Below are positions 52,461 to 63,285 of a stretch of 64,000 nucleotides of DNA, one piece after another; positions within the stretch are counted from its first letter, which is position 1; each line of letters begins with the position of its first letter. Where the stretch lies: the NCBI GenBank assembly GCA_905221605.1, contig CAJNDS010002318.1, positions 188,001 through 252,000 on the forward strand, given 5' to 3'. The notes under the pieces are model-generated. The model was not told the DNA's origin. It saw only the letters and a list, made by a program, of their open reading frames with translations, and ran no database searches. The position numbers and the translations under genes are program-made. Source of the stretch: Symbiodinium natans (lineage: Eukaryota; Sar; Dinophyceae; Suessiales; Symbiodiniaceae).

Positions 52461-53558
52461 CTTACTACTTTTGGAAAGAAGATACCCGTTCGACACACTC
52501 GAAGCTTCTTGTGTACAAATGTAATCATAACAAGCCAGTTTTGTCTCGGTCTTGAGATTGTTCACGAAACTCCATCGATGCTGAAGAATCCAGGCTTGCC
52601 AAGTACATTTGTGCGTGAATACGGCAAACACGGTTGAAGCTGTTGCGAGAAATGACAAAAAGCACAAGCCTAGCAGCAAAGACTGTGTACAGTAGAACCT
52701 CAGTAGAAGAACAGGTGCGGAAGCACCTTTTGGGCAAGTAAGCTCAGACCCAGTTCCGCAAGTAAACGGAGTGCCGGAGCAAAAGGAGAACTGTTAGCGT
52801 ACATTTCTGTGCGAACATTTGGCTTGCGGAATGCAACGAAATGCAGGCAAAACCAACAGCTGTTGAAGCCAACGGGGCTCAGTCGCGGTTAGTCGCAGCC
52901 GAGCGCATGACACTCGCTATTGTCTGCGCTTCTTTCAAGTTACGTCGTTATGCACGGTAAAAGCCCTCCGCCACCAAGGAACAGTTGTCACACTGGCGTG
53001 CTTGCGAGGCGACTGCCGGACGGACGCGATGCGCAGCAACTTCATGGCACGTCAGTGTGGTTTAGGGCTTAGTGGTGTTTAGTGCTCAGCGTTTGGGATT
53101 TAATGCCCGTCTGGTGCGAATGAGACTGCTTACATGGACCCTGAAGCCAACTGTTTGGGGTTTAGGGTTAGGGGCTGGGCACGGACATGGGGATTGATCT
53201 GGATCTAAATTACGGTCTCTCCATTACAGCGCCGTTCTAGTTTATGGTGCCAAGAAGGGTCCATAGTTTAGATCACCCCCTTTTTCCTGCTGGGTTTGTA
53301 TGATGGTGTTGGTGCGCGTGGGGTTCCTTGTTAAACAATCAGCGGGTGTATTTACATTGGCTCTCCTTTGAGGGATGCCCGTAATCAAGATCCCACCTCA
53401 CATAGGTTCTCCACTCCACTGCGCACTTCCAACCTTTACCAGCCCATTCAGCAATGCCGGGAGGCTGCTTGAATTGTGGCATCCTCTCCTCCCCTCTACG
53501 TTTTGTGCTTGTGCCTCGTGGTGCCCACCACACACAAAGCGCGCTTCTGTTTGGCACG

Positions 53559-53725
53559 CCCTAAACCCTAAACCCTAAACCCTAAACCCTAAACCCTAAA
53601 CCCTAAACCCTAAACCCTAAACCCTAAACCCGAAACCCGAAACCCGAAACCCGAAGCCCTAAACCCATCTAAACCCTAAGCCCTAAACCCTCAACCCTAA
53701 ACCCTAAACCCTAGTCCTAAACCCA
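53559..53725. repeat. Telomere-like array (CCCTAAA / CCCGAAA)
   Basis: About 22 units; last large array in the window. It directly precedes an AG acceptor at 53725-53726. Confidence 0.95.
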
Positions 53726-53726
53726 G

Positions 53727-53830
53727 GCCACACTTTGTGGTTCGAAATGCGGCTGTCCGCCGTTTATGTGGCCACGACGCGATGGCGCCGCACGAGGAGC
53801 CGCAGTTCCAGTCCTGACAACAACCACAAG
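53727..53830 (+). CDS. Orphan exon, unknown protein
   Basis: AG-bounded G+C-rich segment between a CCCTAAA array and TTTAGGG units, the same setting as the exons of the two split genes. In phase 1 it reads HTLWFEMRLSAVYVATT then WRRTRSRSSSPDNNHK, an Arg/Ser-rich end. Other frames are also open, so the reading is uncertain. Confidence 0.35.
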
Positions 53831-54107
53831 GAGTTTTGGGTTTAGGGTTTAGGGTTTTTGGTTTGGGGTCAGTTTGGTCGAGTTGTGCCTTTTCAGGCCG
53901 GGTGGCCCCAGTACATGTCTGTAGAAGAAAGCGCGTGTTTTGGGAGGTGTGCTTCTAGGCTCAATCTTGCTGTGATGCACTCTCTCCGACGGCCTTTTCT
54001 TTGCAAAGTTGTAGTCCATTCGTACCTTGAAAGATTCATGTTAAATGGTGTGCCTTGAAGCAGAGAGCAGTGCACCCGCGAACATGCTCGAGCACACAGA
54101 TAAAAAC

Positions 54108-54140
54108 AGACAGACAGACAGACAGACAGACCGACGGACT

Positions 54141-54172
<32 letters not shown>

Positions 54173-54180
54173 GCAGACAG

Positions 54181-54221
<41 letters not shown>

Positions 54222-54461
54222 ACGCACGCACGCACGCACGCACCCACCCACCCACCCACACACACGCACACACACACACACGCACGCACGCACCCACCCA
54301 CCCACCCACACACACACACTCACTCACTCATTCACTCACTCACCTACTCACACCCTTGCACGCTCGGACAGACTCGACACTCCGGCACTCGTGCCTGCAC
54401 AAGTGCACTCACACTCGCAGTCGCACTTGCAGTTAGACTTTTACGTTCACTCATTTACTCA

Positions 54462-54553
<92 letters not shown>

Positions 54554-54789
54554 GGCTCTGTGTCTAGTCCAAGTCCAAGCAAGCTCTACTTTACCTCCAG
54601 CCTGTCTAGACTAGACCCTTCACTTTAGCTCCACCTCTCACTCTCGCACTCTCGCACTCTCGCACTCTCGCACTCTCGCACTCTCGCACTCTCTCACTCT
54701 CTCACTCTCTCACTCTCTCACTCTCTCACTCTCTCACTCTCTCACTCTCTCACTCTCTCACTCTCTCACTCTCTCACTCTCTCTCTCTC

Positions 54790-54877
<88 letters not shown>

Positions 54878-55040
54878 TCTCTCTCTCACTCTCTCACTCT
54901 CTCACTCTCTCACTCTCTCACTCTCTCACTCTCTCACTCTCTCACTCTCTCACTCTCTCACTCTCTCACTCTCTCACTCTCTCACTCTCTCACTCTCTCA
55001 CTCTCTCACTCTCTCACTCTCTCACTCTCTCACTCTCTAA
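54108..55040. repeat. Compound microsatellite block (CAGA, CA, CACC, CT, CACTCT)
   Basis: More than 900 bp in the order (CAGA)n 54108-54180, (CA)n 54181-54220, CGCA/CACC units to 54330, (CT)n 54470-54547, CGCACTCT, then CTCTCACT octamers to 55038 around a second pure CT run. It ends right where retrotransposon sequence begins. ORFs with His/Thr, Ser/Leu or Cys/Val runs here are artefacts. Confidence 0.97.
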
Positions 55041-55097
55041 GCACCCCGGCTCAGATCGGCTCTACTAGCAGAGCTTGTACATACCAACGGGTGCCGT

Positions 55098-57000
55098 ATG
55101 ACATGGCGTTTGCTGCTGCTGGCGATGTGCATGGTGAGCAGTCTTCTGCACCTTGTGAGGTGCCTGCCCAGGTCTCCTGCCACAATGGAAACACCAGGGT
55201 TCACAACAAAATCAGGGGGTGGCTGGGGCCTGACCCTTCCCTTGCAGCCGGCCCCTCAGGGGAGACCGTATCGCAGGACCCTAGCAGCAAAGCAGACGAG
55301 CACTGTGATATGGACTACACCTCAGATACTCCAGCAGAGTGCCTGGTGCTATCCCGTTTGGGCCCCAAGAAGAAACCACGCAGGAGATCACTTCCCCTCA
55401 GAAGGTACGATTGCTTGGTGGCCCTGGCAGAGACCAGTGCACAGCGTAAGCACGATGCAGTGTTCGGCCCCTCCGAAGGAGCTGTGCCAGACCCCTCAGA
55501 ACCCAGGGAACTTCGGGTGGTTGACCTGCACTCCATGGACTGATTTCTTGGTTGCGCCTGTCTACGGCCCCGCCTCTGGGAGCCCGCGTCGCCTACTTGG
55601 GCATCTTCTTGGCCGTGAGCGCGCTGCTCACGACGGCAACTGCGACGCATATGCACGGTGGTTCTCAGGAACGCAGCCGATCTGGGCCGTGCCCGGTCCC
55701 AAGTCCGGGCCTCACTTTTGTGTGCCCTCTTTGCAAACCCCCTGCCAGGTGAGGGGTGCGAGGGTTGCCGGATACCCTGCCTCAGGTCCGGCGGGAGCAG
55801 CTACCTCAGCTCTCCTTCAGCTATCCCACAATGGTGCGAAGCTACGAGGTAGGCAATTCTACGTTATACCGCGCATCTTTGCAGCCTCAACCTGCTGTAC
55901 TCGTTGCACCGATGTATCCACTCAGGTCGTCCCTATCATCTTGGACGACGTCACCTGCCCGTGTCTTTTCATGGCCCCACTGCTGCGGTTTGGTCTGACC
56001 AATTGCTTAAGTTTGCTGTCTGCTGCGCATTTTTCTCTGCAGCTGTCTACAGGGCCCTGCTTCGGCCCCCTCCAGGGGAGCCGTTCCCGACAACACACGC
56101 CCGCATCATTGAGGTGGATATCCACTGAGATAGGCTGTATGCTGGGCTACTCCAACAGAGCGTGTTTGCTGTAGGGCTTTTGTCTCTGAGAGTGCCTGGC
56201 CTAGGTGGTGCCGCGTTCCAAGCTGCATCTACACTCTCTAGTACACTGCTGTTTGGGTCCCCGCCAGGTCTGGCTCAGCCCTACCGCATGCACTGGGCTT
56301 TCTGTCGGCCCCTACTCGGAGCCGTTGCTTGTCGCCGTGTCCTGGCACCCTGGGCACTGCAGGAGCCCACGGCCTGGTCCTTGCAGGATGCTCTTCGGGA
56401 TGTGGACCTGCTGCATTAAGGTTGGCTCTGATCTCAGCACGCTGTCAGGTACCTCCCCCCTTTTGCGGGAACACTGCCTCATCGAGGACGATGCGCCAAT
56501 GTCACGGTCGGAAGCTTATCTCTCTGCAGCTGTGTGGGTGCCGCTGCACCTCTGAGCCTCATGTTGCTTTGCAAGCGTTCACTCTGCACTGTTGCTGGCT
56601 GCATGACACTGCCTATGATATCTTCTTTGTGCTCAGCTCACCGCTGGCTAGGCGTTGTGGTGTGAAATATCTCTTTTGGAGTCCCAGAGAGCAATCCGGT
56701 TCTCCTATTGAGCCTCGCGCCATTGTGATCACTGTGCTCACTGACCTTCCTCCAGTCCATCCTTTTTGTACCAAGCCTAACCTCGACCCTCAGCCTACTC
56801 CCCCAACGAACCACCTAGTGTCCCTGTGCCTGGCGATGAAACGGCGTGTCGGGCCGAGAGCTCGTTTTCGCCCAGACGGCACCCGCCGCCGCACGCAGGG
56901 CGAGCTACAGGCGAAGGCTGAGAAACGAGAGGCCAAGCAGCGGGAGCACAAGGCCAGGGCCAAAGCCCTTTCGGGGAGCCCGTCTACCTAATCACCACGG
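55098..57000 (+). pseudogene. Leader ORFs of the LINE, no recognised domain
   Basis: Open frames at 55098-56174, 56329-56991 and others overlap in different frames with no domain I recognise; the last ends in a basic, Lys/Glu/Arg-rich helix (EKREAKQREHKARAKAL). Repeated GC-rich hairpins interrupt the text. They probably derive from the 5' ORF or UTR of the element. Confidence 0.45.
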
Positions 57001-57103
57001 CAACGATGAGGACCTGGGTCAGGTGGCGTGGGGGGACATTAGGGTAGGGGACTAAAGCAGCAGAGACAAATGCAAAAATAGAGGCAAGCCCTCCGATGTT
57101 CAC

Positions 57104-58144
57104 ATGTCTCTGTTCCAAAGCGCTGGACATTATAGCGGCACTCACTCGCAGTTCCATAACTTGAGGGACCAACTTCAACGTGAAGGCATCCACGGCCCCT
57201 CCGGGGAGCCGCTCCCACTGCCTCCAGTGGGCAATTGGATCCTGGCTCTTGGGATGTGCTTGCTTGGAGGTAGCACCACCCCTGCTGGCACAGATTTGTT
57301 TTCGCGTATTGCAAATTATCAAACAGCAGGAGACCTCATCGAAGGGTTCGCTTTGTCGCTTTGGGAACGGCAGCATCGAACACTCCTCGAAGCTTTGTCG
57401 GGGTTTTACCTGCTCCTTCATCGCGTGGTTCAAGGCGTCCCACACCACGTTTACAGTGCCTTGGGGGAGAGTTGGCAACTCACCTGGGAAACCTTCATCA
57501 ACATCCTGCGAGCATGGATCGGGGACTCCAATGCAACTGGAGCAAAACCCCTTGCGCTAGGCATGCAACCCGCGAATGTCCCCGAGACGAGCTCTTCTTT
57601 ATCCTCCTCCCGCATTCGCGCCAGCTCCCTGGAAGGTCGTATCGGCCCCCCCCCGGGGAGCCGTTCTGCAAAGACCCTTTCTGCGCAGCTATGTTTTCCT
57701 TTGTACTTCCCAACAGTGGATTTGCGAGCACCACTCCCGCCACTGGCGCTCCGAAATGAGCCGGAGCCAGACCAGAAGCCTGCGCGCGATTACATGACTC
57801 TGCCTGCAATCGGTTTGTCCTGCATTGCATTCATCTTGTGCCTCCCTGCCTTTCTTAGCAGCTGCTGTTCATTTGCTGGCTCCCCTCAGGTCTTTGGCAA
57901 GCTCTGCGGTCAGCGAACACATCGGCAGAGAGGCGGGGGCGATCCAGCAGGACTATTCAGACCATTCGACTTTGCAACTGGCTCTTGGTTGTCTGTGTAT
58001 GCCTCACATGTCAGGTTGGAGGAGGCTCGCCCATCTCCTTACGCTCAGCGGAACGGAACTCCGTTCCATCCCTCCCCCCGCCGCGAACGGAGATGGAAGG
58101 TACTGCCCCGAGTTCCTCCGCGCCACTGGTTGCAGAGCTGGTGA
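57104..58144 (+). pseudogene. Leader ORF with hydrophobic segment and CCCH-like remnant
   Basis: A 346-codon frame with a hydrophobic stretch near residues 230-255 (ending LPAFLSSCCSFAG). In an overlapping frame at about 58099-58165 the text YCPEFLRATGCRAGDWCPKA shows C-x8-C-x5-C, like a CCCH finger lacking its final His. The change of frame suggests decay. Confidence 0.45.
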
Positions 58145-59901
58145 CTGGTGTCCGAAAGCGGGCTCTTCGTAGAGCTATCGGGCGTGCGGCAAGGAACTCA
58201 GATCACACCACCATGTACAAGGGTCGCCGGTGTACGCTGCAGGCTCTAAGAGGGGTCAACTCCGGCTCACCATTACGGCCCGCGCCGCGGAGCCGTGCTC
58301 GGGCCTGTGATCGACACAAGGGCCCGCGCCTCAGTGCTGTTACCTGGAATGTGGGTGGTTTATCGCAGGATGCATGGTTAGAGGTGCAGATATGGTTGCA
58401 TGAACAGGTTACCTACGACATTGTTTTTCTTCAGGAGACGCATTGGCGTTTTGCTAGTTCATGGAGCTTGCCACGGTATCATGTTTTCCATAGTGGCGCC
58501 ACTGATCACCGCTTTCAGGGTTGCATGATACTGGTTCGCAAAACACTTGCCTCCTTCGAGTCTATTCGCTGGTCCTCTCCGCTTAATGGACACGTTCTGC
58601 AAGTCAAACTGCCTGTGGCCCATAGACATGTTGATCTCATTAATGTGTACCAGTATGCTTTTCATACCGGCCCTGATAAGGCTGCCGTCCTGCACAAGAG
58701 AGAGCGCGTCATTTATCACTTGGATAAGCTGTTATCCTCTCTCCCTATTCGCAACACTCTCCTAATGGGTGGGGATTTCAACACCACGGCCACCAGGGAT
58801 GCCCGGGCCTTTGGACCCGGGGCTTTTATCGGCAAGCACCCCCACCCTGATCGCCACCTCTTAGCAAATCTTGTAGGCACCCATCGCCTCACGGCCCTCA
58901 ACACCTGGATCCGTCTCTCCACCGCCTTCACCTATGAGCACGATCAGGCCCGCAGCCATATTGATTTCTTCTTTGGCAGAGAAGCGCAGATTGATGGACT
59001 TGCGCGCCGGGCTAGGCCAGACCACGCCTTTCATCTTCTCTGTTGGCGGGATGGCGCTAGGCATTACCCGGTCGGAGCCTCAATGCCTGCCATCCACTAT
59101 CAAACGACCAGCAAGCAGACGGACTCCTGCCAGACTCGGACCCCACGCTACCAGCTTGCACAGCCACAGGCATGTGTTGCTGCCTTCCAACAAAGCTTGA
59201 GCCAACACTTGTCGGCTCCGGTTACACCGGAGGGGTTAGACACTGCGCTACAACAGGCTGCAACGCACCTTGTACCAATCAAACCCCCGTTGAAGCACGC
59301 TAGTGTAGCAGAAAGAGTGACAGGCACCGTCAAACAGATGTGGAACCTGCGGCACACTGCTCAGCAGTATGCGATTGAGGTCCTTCGTCCGTTCACCATT
59401 GTTGCTCAAATACGGCACTGGTGCTACACGGGAGAGCGCCTGTGGTTCTCCCTTGCTCATCTGTTTACCGCGTGGCGACATCAGGCCGACTATCTCCGGC
59501 AGCATCGCCACCTGCGACGCCAAGGAAAACGAGCAAAAAAGGAACTCCTGGAGGACCAACTCCAACAGGCTTGGGAAGCTGACAGACAGGGGGACAAATC
59601 TGCCATATGGCAGGTAATTCGTCGCTTGGCCCCGAAAACTGCGAAGGTGAGGGTGCAACTCAGAGGCGCCAAAGGGGAACTCCTTACCGCTGAGGAAGAG
59701 ACCCAGCGCTTCAAGGCCTATTGCGAAAGCATTTATCACGCCCCGGTCCCGGATGCACCTCCACCTGCAGACTTTAGGGACTCGAAAACCCCGGCCCTTT
59801 CCCTACTTCGACCGACATGCCTGGCGTCCCCCTCGGGGAGACGGAACTTCAGCTTGCTCTGCATTCGCTCCCTGCTCGCAAGGCCACTCCGCAACACCTA
59901 G
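57985..59901 (+). CDS. LINE ORF: APE-type endonuclease
   Basis: 638 codons. The N-terminal 110 residues are basic and unassigned. From about residue 116 the APE fold is clear: V-T-W-N-V-G-G (58333), F-L-Q-E-T-H-W (58425), G-G-D-F-N-T (58769), S-H-I-D-F-F-F-G (58951). Function by family: nicks target DNA to prime reverse transcription. The C-terminal 280 residues form the helical linker to the RT. The frame is lost at about 59820 at one of the hairpin copies and ends in an unrelated tail. In-frame with the neighbouring RT only after frameshift correction, so the protein as encoded lacks RT. Confidence 0.85.
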   Translation: MVVCVCLTCQVGGGSPISLRSAERNSVPSLPPPRTEMEGTAPSSSAPLVAELVTGVRKRALRRAIGRAARNSDHTTMYKGRRCTLQALRGVNSGSPLRPAPRSRARACDRHKGPRLSAVTWNVGGLSQDAWLEVQIWLHEQVTYDIVFLQETHWRFASSWSLPRYHVFHSGATDHRFQGCMILVRKTLASFESIRWSSPLNGHVLQVKLPVAHRHVDLINVYQYAFHTGPDKAAVLHKRERVIYHLDKLLSSLPIRNTLLMGGDFNTTATRDARAFGPGAFIGKHPHPDRHLLANLVGTHRLTALNTWIRLSTAFTYEHDQARSHIDFFFGREAQIDGLARRARPDHAFHLLCWRDGARHYPVGASMPAIHYQTTSKQTDSCQTRTPRYQLAQPQACVAAFQQSLSQHLSAPVTPEGLDTALQQAATHLVPIKPPLKHASVAERVTGTVKQMWNLRHTAQQYAIEVLRPFTIVAQIRHWCYTGERLWFSLAHLFTAWRHQADYLRQHRHLRRQGKRAKKELLEDQLQQAWEADRQGDKSAIWQVIRRLAPKTAKVRVQLRGAKGELLTAEEETQRFKAYCESIYHAPVPDAPPPADFRDSKTPALSLLRPTCLASPSGRRNFSLLCIRSLLARPLRNT

Positions 59902-60266
59902 CTCAAATGCTGCTGTGGCATCTCGGCCAGGCGATTGTCCTCCCTCATCTCGCCGAGCTCTGCACTGCTTTGTGGCTGCGCCCAGATGAGTTCCATCCCC
60001 TGTGGGCGGATGCCTGGATAGCGTGGTTGCCCAAGCCTGGCAAGGCGCCCGACCAACCAGAAAACCTTCGGCCCATATCGCTCACTGAGGGAGGGGGCAG
60101 GATCGTGGTTAAAGCCTTGACTACTAGACTGCGTCCGGAGTTTACTGCTGCATTGCAGCTGTGGCCCCAATACGCATACACGCCAGGACGCAGCATGCGA
60201 TTGCTCGCGCGTTACGTCATTGTGCTCATGTGCAGAGCACCGTTGCCTCACACAGGATCACATTGA
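59817..60266 (+). pseudogene. Reverse transcriptase, N-terminal fingers fragment
   Basis: Open in a different frame from both neighbours. It contains W-L-P-K-P-G-K and E-N-L-R-P-I-S-L-T (60020-60090), the standard LINE RT motif block 1, and ends with the P-G-R-S motif, after which the frame shifts (about 60190). Confidence 0.8.
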
Positions 60267-62125
60267 AAGAACGCCGGGCCACCGGTCGCAAACCCACGGA
60301 CTGCATTGGTGGCGTCACGCTGTCCATAGACACGAGCAAGGCCTTCGATACAGTTGATCGTTGCGTCCTTGAACAGGAGCTGCACGCGGCCCACATCTCG
60401 GAGCCGGAACTGGAAGTAATTCTTCATCTTCATAAGTGCATAGGGTATTGGCCTGCAGGCCAGCGGCCGGACACGCGGGTGGCTAGTGAACGGGGCGTTC
60501 GTCAAGGATGCCCTTTGGCACCCAGTCTCTGGACCCTGGTCACCATTGCCCTGCTTCGCGCCGTGGCAAACGCTTCGTCCTTGGACTGGATCCAAAATGA
60601 CGCGACTATGTTCGCGGACGACTTACTTCTGCAGTGGGAATTCTCAGATGTCCCTACTCTCAACCGGATGGTGAACAACATTGCAGACTGTTTTCATATC
60701 CTGGCTCAGCTCGGTCTCCAAGTCCAGCACCGCAAGACTCAGCTCATCGTTGCTCACAAAGGTCGCCGCGCGCAGCAGTGGTGGCGTGCGCACACGGCCT
60801 CCACTTCGGAGGGCCGCTACCTGCTCATCCCCCAATCTCAAGGCAAGGCCTTGAAGTTGCCAATCGTAGACCAACTTACGTATCTTGGGATTGTATTGTC
60901 CGACAAGGACGCTACCACTGCCACAGTTGAACACAGACTCCAGGTAGCTGAGGCTCAGCGAGCGCGCCTGCTCAAAATTCTCCACTCACTTAGTTTACCG
61001 CTGGCTAAGCGAGTGCAGCTGTGGATCGCATGTGTGCGTAGTTCGGCACTGTATGGTCTGCGCCTCGTTGCTTTACAACAGAAGCACATTGAGCGCATCA
61101 CTGTTGTCTTGGTGAAACACCTGCGCGCTATTGCACGCAGTTTTGCTCACATGACAAAAGAGCCCAGTCGTGCCTTGCTTGAGCGACTAGGGGTCGAAGA
61201 CCCGCTTATGTTCCTGACGCGCTGCGGTCAACGGGCTCTTGCCAAGGCGAGGGACTCCCGCGATCCCATGGTGGCAAGGCCTCGTATTCTTTCTTGGTTA
61301 GTCCACTGCACGGAGTCCAAGTTAGCCCTCACTTCGCACCTGGACCATGTTCCCCCTCCGAACTACGAGATCACCTGCTCCAGCGGACTAGAACACACTC
61401 AAGCGGTTGAAGAAACTCTCCGTGTAGCTGCGCTGCCCGGCCCCCTCCAAGGGGTGCCGTTTACTCAGCAAGTTGCGGGAACACATGGCCCCAGATTTGT
61501 GCAACTTTCGTGTCCTACTTGTAATCTATGGTTTCCGGATCTTGCCACTCTCAAAAAGCACCATCAAAAGTATCATGAAGTGGCGCTGGTCAATCCGCAA
61601 ATTGAGGTCAATGCCGCTGCTGTCCGAGGCCATAGTAAGGAGGGGATGCCGGTTTGTCGACACTGCTCTAAGGATTATGTTACATGGTTCAACCTCAAGC
61701 GACATATCCAAAAGGGACACTGTACGGCACAATGGCGACAGCACAGTGAATCCACAACGGCTCTTGGCGCCAGTCAAGATCAGGAACCGTCCGCAGACGC
61801 GCCCCCACCCCTGATCACGGAACCGAACAAGGAGTCTACTCCCTGCCTTGACCCCCCAGACCTGAAGCTACCAGTTCCCCGGGGGCTCTGTCTGGCACCA
61901 TCTCTGAGCCTTTGGCAATACTTGCTAATCAGCCTGCCTTCCCTCCCCAGGACTGGATCAAGTTCGCCCGGAGGTCCGACACTCAGGCAGTTCTTCGGCA
62001 GTTCTGTGCATTGTGCGGACAGTGGCTGGTCTCGGTGCGGAGCATTAAGCTACACTACAGGCATGTCCAACCGGAGGTTTATGAAGCGCACGGCAGCGCA
62101 GCGGCGGCGGATTGCAAAAGGGTAG
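60161..62125 (+). CDS. Reverse transcriptase palm/thumb and C2H2 zinc fingers
   Basis: 654 codons. Motif A, S-I-D-T-S-K-A-F-D-T-V (60322-60355); motif B, R-G-V-R-Q-G-C-P-L-A-P (60490-60520); motif C, F-A-D-D (60610-60621): the catalytic Asp residues are present. A thumb region follows, then two C2H2 fingers, C-P-T-C...H-x4-H (61510-61580) and C-R-H-C...H-x4-H (61655-61722). Such fingers are found at the C terminus of several LINE clades. It begins only after motif 1, so the fingers part is supplied by the fragment in the previous frame. The frame is again lost near 61900. Confidence 0.85.
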   Translation: MAPIRIHARTQHAIARALRHCAHVQSTVASHRITLKERRATGRKPTDCIGGVTLSIDTSKAFDTVDRCVLEQELHAAHISEPELEVILHLHKCIGYWPAGQRPDTRVASERGVRQGCPLAPSLWTLVTIALLRAVANASSLDWIQNDATMFADDLLLQWEFSDVPTLNRMVNNIADCFHILAQLGLQVQHRKTQLIVAHKGRRAQQWWRAHTASTSEGRYLLIPQSQGKALKLPIVDQLTYLGIVLSDKDATTATVEHRLQVAEAQRARLLKILHSLSLPLAKRVQLWIACVRSSALYGLRLVALQQKHIERITVVLVKHLRAIARSFAHMTKEPSRALLERLGVEDPLMFLTRCGQRALAKARDSRDPMVARPRILSWLVHCTESKLALTSHLDHVPPPNYEITCSSGLEHTQAVEETLRVAALPGPLQGVPFTQQVAGTHGPRFVQLSCPTCNLWFPDLATLKKHHQKYHEVALVNPQIEVNAAAVRGHSKEGMPVCRHCSKDYVTWFNLKRHIQKGHCTAQWRQHSESTTALGASQDQEPSADAPPPLITEPNKESTPCLDPPDLKLPVPRGLCLAPSLSLWQYLLISLPSLPRTGSSSPGGPTLRQFFGSSVHCADSGWSRCGALSYTTGMSNRRFMKRTAAQRRRIAKG

Positions 62126-62223
62126 GTCATATCATTTCGCCGTGTCCGTTCTGCGGTGCTTCTGTCACACGTACGGATCAGCACTCCTCTACCTGCCCGG
62201 TGTTGTGGCAAGCCCGCATATAA
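61912..62223 (+). pseudogene. LINE C-terminal C2H2 finger fragment
   Basis: 103 codons in a third frame. C-A-L-C-G-Q-W-L...H-x3-H (about 62012-62080) and C-P-F-C-G-A-S...H-x4-C (62147-62205), a C2H2 and a C2HC finger. Continues the finger array of the previous frame; ends at TAA 62221-62223. Confidence 0.7.
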
Positions 62224-62314
62224 AGCTTGGTCAGCGTAGCCTCGTCCCGTACCCAGCCATCACTTGGAACACCTTGCTCCATACCGGCAGCGGATTGTGT
62301 GCTCCCTGCCAGCA

Positions 62315-63277
62315 ATGATGGACGACTTCCAGACGGAGTTAGACAGCGAAGAAAAGACGATCTTCGGAGAGGTTCTGGGGAAGAGACGTCTTCTGCAGCT
62401 GGACGGCGAGGCCCCGGACAGAGAGGCGAAGTTTGCTCACCCAGGAGGCAAAGGGCCGCAGCAGGGGCGCATGCAGCGCCACCAGCCGCCGCCAATGGGC
62501 AGGGGAGGGCATCAGTCGGCCCCTGCACAGGGCAGCCGCACGAAGGGCCATCAAGACGGACGGGGACATCGCGACCACCGCCCAGGCTCCTCACAGACTT
62601 CTTTTGACGACCATGCCCTTCTCCATCGAGTTGCCAAAGCTATAGTGGTGCAGTCGGACTATCTGGCGCGCCTCCAGAGCGACCACACCGTCCTCTTCAC
62701 GTTCAAGAACGGCAACGGCCCACAGTTGATGGTGCCGCTACTGCACGAGGTGGCGGCGAACTGGAGGGAGCAGAGGAGCAAGGGGGCGGTCACCAAATCC
62801 CTCAAGCAGACTCTCCTTCAGTATGTGGCCGCGGAGATTGTCACGAGGGTGACCACCTTCGGCGGAGACAAGGCCGCTCAGGCCAAGGCGCAGGAAATGG
62901 GCTGGATCACCAGCGACATGGAATACAACTTCCTCGATTGGAATGCGGAGGAGCAGAGGCTCGTCCCTCGTCAAGAGGGGACGCTTACTCAAGACCAAGT
63001 GCTGGCGGAGGCCAGGCGCCTCAAGGCCCTGCTCAAAGCGCCCGAGCTGGTCCTGAAGTTTGCAGCGGCACGGAATGCCAGGCCGGGCTCCACCTCGGAA
63101 ACGGCCACCTTCGTGCTGGAGCTCTCGACGCAGGCCCCGGGGGCAGCGGAGGCAATGGCGATCTTCCGCAAGTGGTTCGCCAGCTCCGCCTTGCTCCTGT
63201 TGTCCCTTCGATTGAAGCCAGCCCGCCCCGAGAAGTCGCCGTTGATCAAGGAGATTCAGGAGGCAGTGGGATGGTAA
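62315..63277 (+). CDS. Retrotransposon-associated ORF of unknown function
   Basis: The frame is open from 62264; the likely start is ATG at 62315 or 62318 (MDDFQTELDSEEK). About 320 residues: an acidic/Gly/Gln-rich start, then an alpha-helical domain (LLHRVAKAIVVQSDYLARL, LLHEVAANWREQ, ...). I believe similar proteins accompany RT genes in dinoflagellate genomes, but this is from memory. No catalytic motif is visible. It may be ORF1 (nucleic-acid or particle protein) of a second LINE copy arranged head-to-tail with the first. It ends at TAA 63275-63277, just before the protease-like domain. Confidence 0.65.
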   Translation: MMDDFQTELDSEEKTIFGEVLGKRRLLQLDGEAPDREAKFAHPGGKGPQQGRMQRHQPPPMGRGGHQSAPAQGSRTKGHQDGRGHRDHRPGSSQTSFDDHALLHRVAKAIVVQSDYLARLQSDHTVLFTFKNGNGPQLMVPLLHEVAANWREQRSKGAVTKSLKQTLLQYVAAEIVTRVTTFGGDKAAQAKAQEMGWITSDMEYNFLDWNAEEQRLVPRQEGTLTQDQVLAEARRLKALLKAPELVLKFAAARNARPGSTSETATFVLELSTQAPGAAEAMAIFRKWFASSALLLLSLRLKPARPEKSPLIKEIQEAVGW

Positions 63278-63285
63278 ATGGTCTG

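Larger units (their letters stand above)
55247..61461. repeat. Recurrent GC-rich hairpin, core CGGCCCCCTCCGGGGAGCCG
   Basis: Copies or near copies at 55247-55270, 55463-55488, 55564-55590, 56062-56086, 56305-56327, 57191-57212, 57641-57666, 58275-58297, 59823-59844 and 61436-61461. Each can pair its CGGC(C)CC arm with GGG(A)GCCG around a 3-6 base loop. They fall in all reading frames. The copy at 59823 coincides with the first frameshift. Not seen outside the LINE part of the window. Confidence 0.75.
55045..62230 (+). mobile_element. Degenerate LINE-type (non-LTR) retrotransposon
   Basis: + strand order: leader ORFs (55.1-58.1 kb), a degenerate CCCH finger (58.1 kb), APE endonuclease (58.3-59.0), reverse transcriptase (59.8-61.2), C2H2 fingers (61.5-62.2). 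No LTRs, integrase or protease were seen, and APE before RT is LINE organisation. At least three frameshifts (near 59.82, 60.19 and 61.9 kb) break the main ORF, so it is not autonomous as it stands. No poly-A tail or target-site duplication was found at 62.2 kb, where another ORF follows at once. Confidence 0.85.

Noticed and set aside
54036-54614. ORFs with Cys/Val, His/Thr and Ser/Leu runs
   Set aside because: Pure microsatellite translation.
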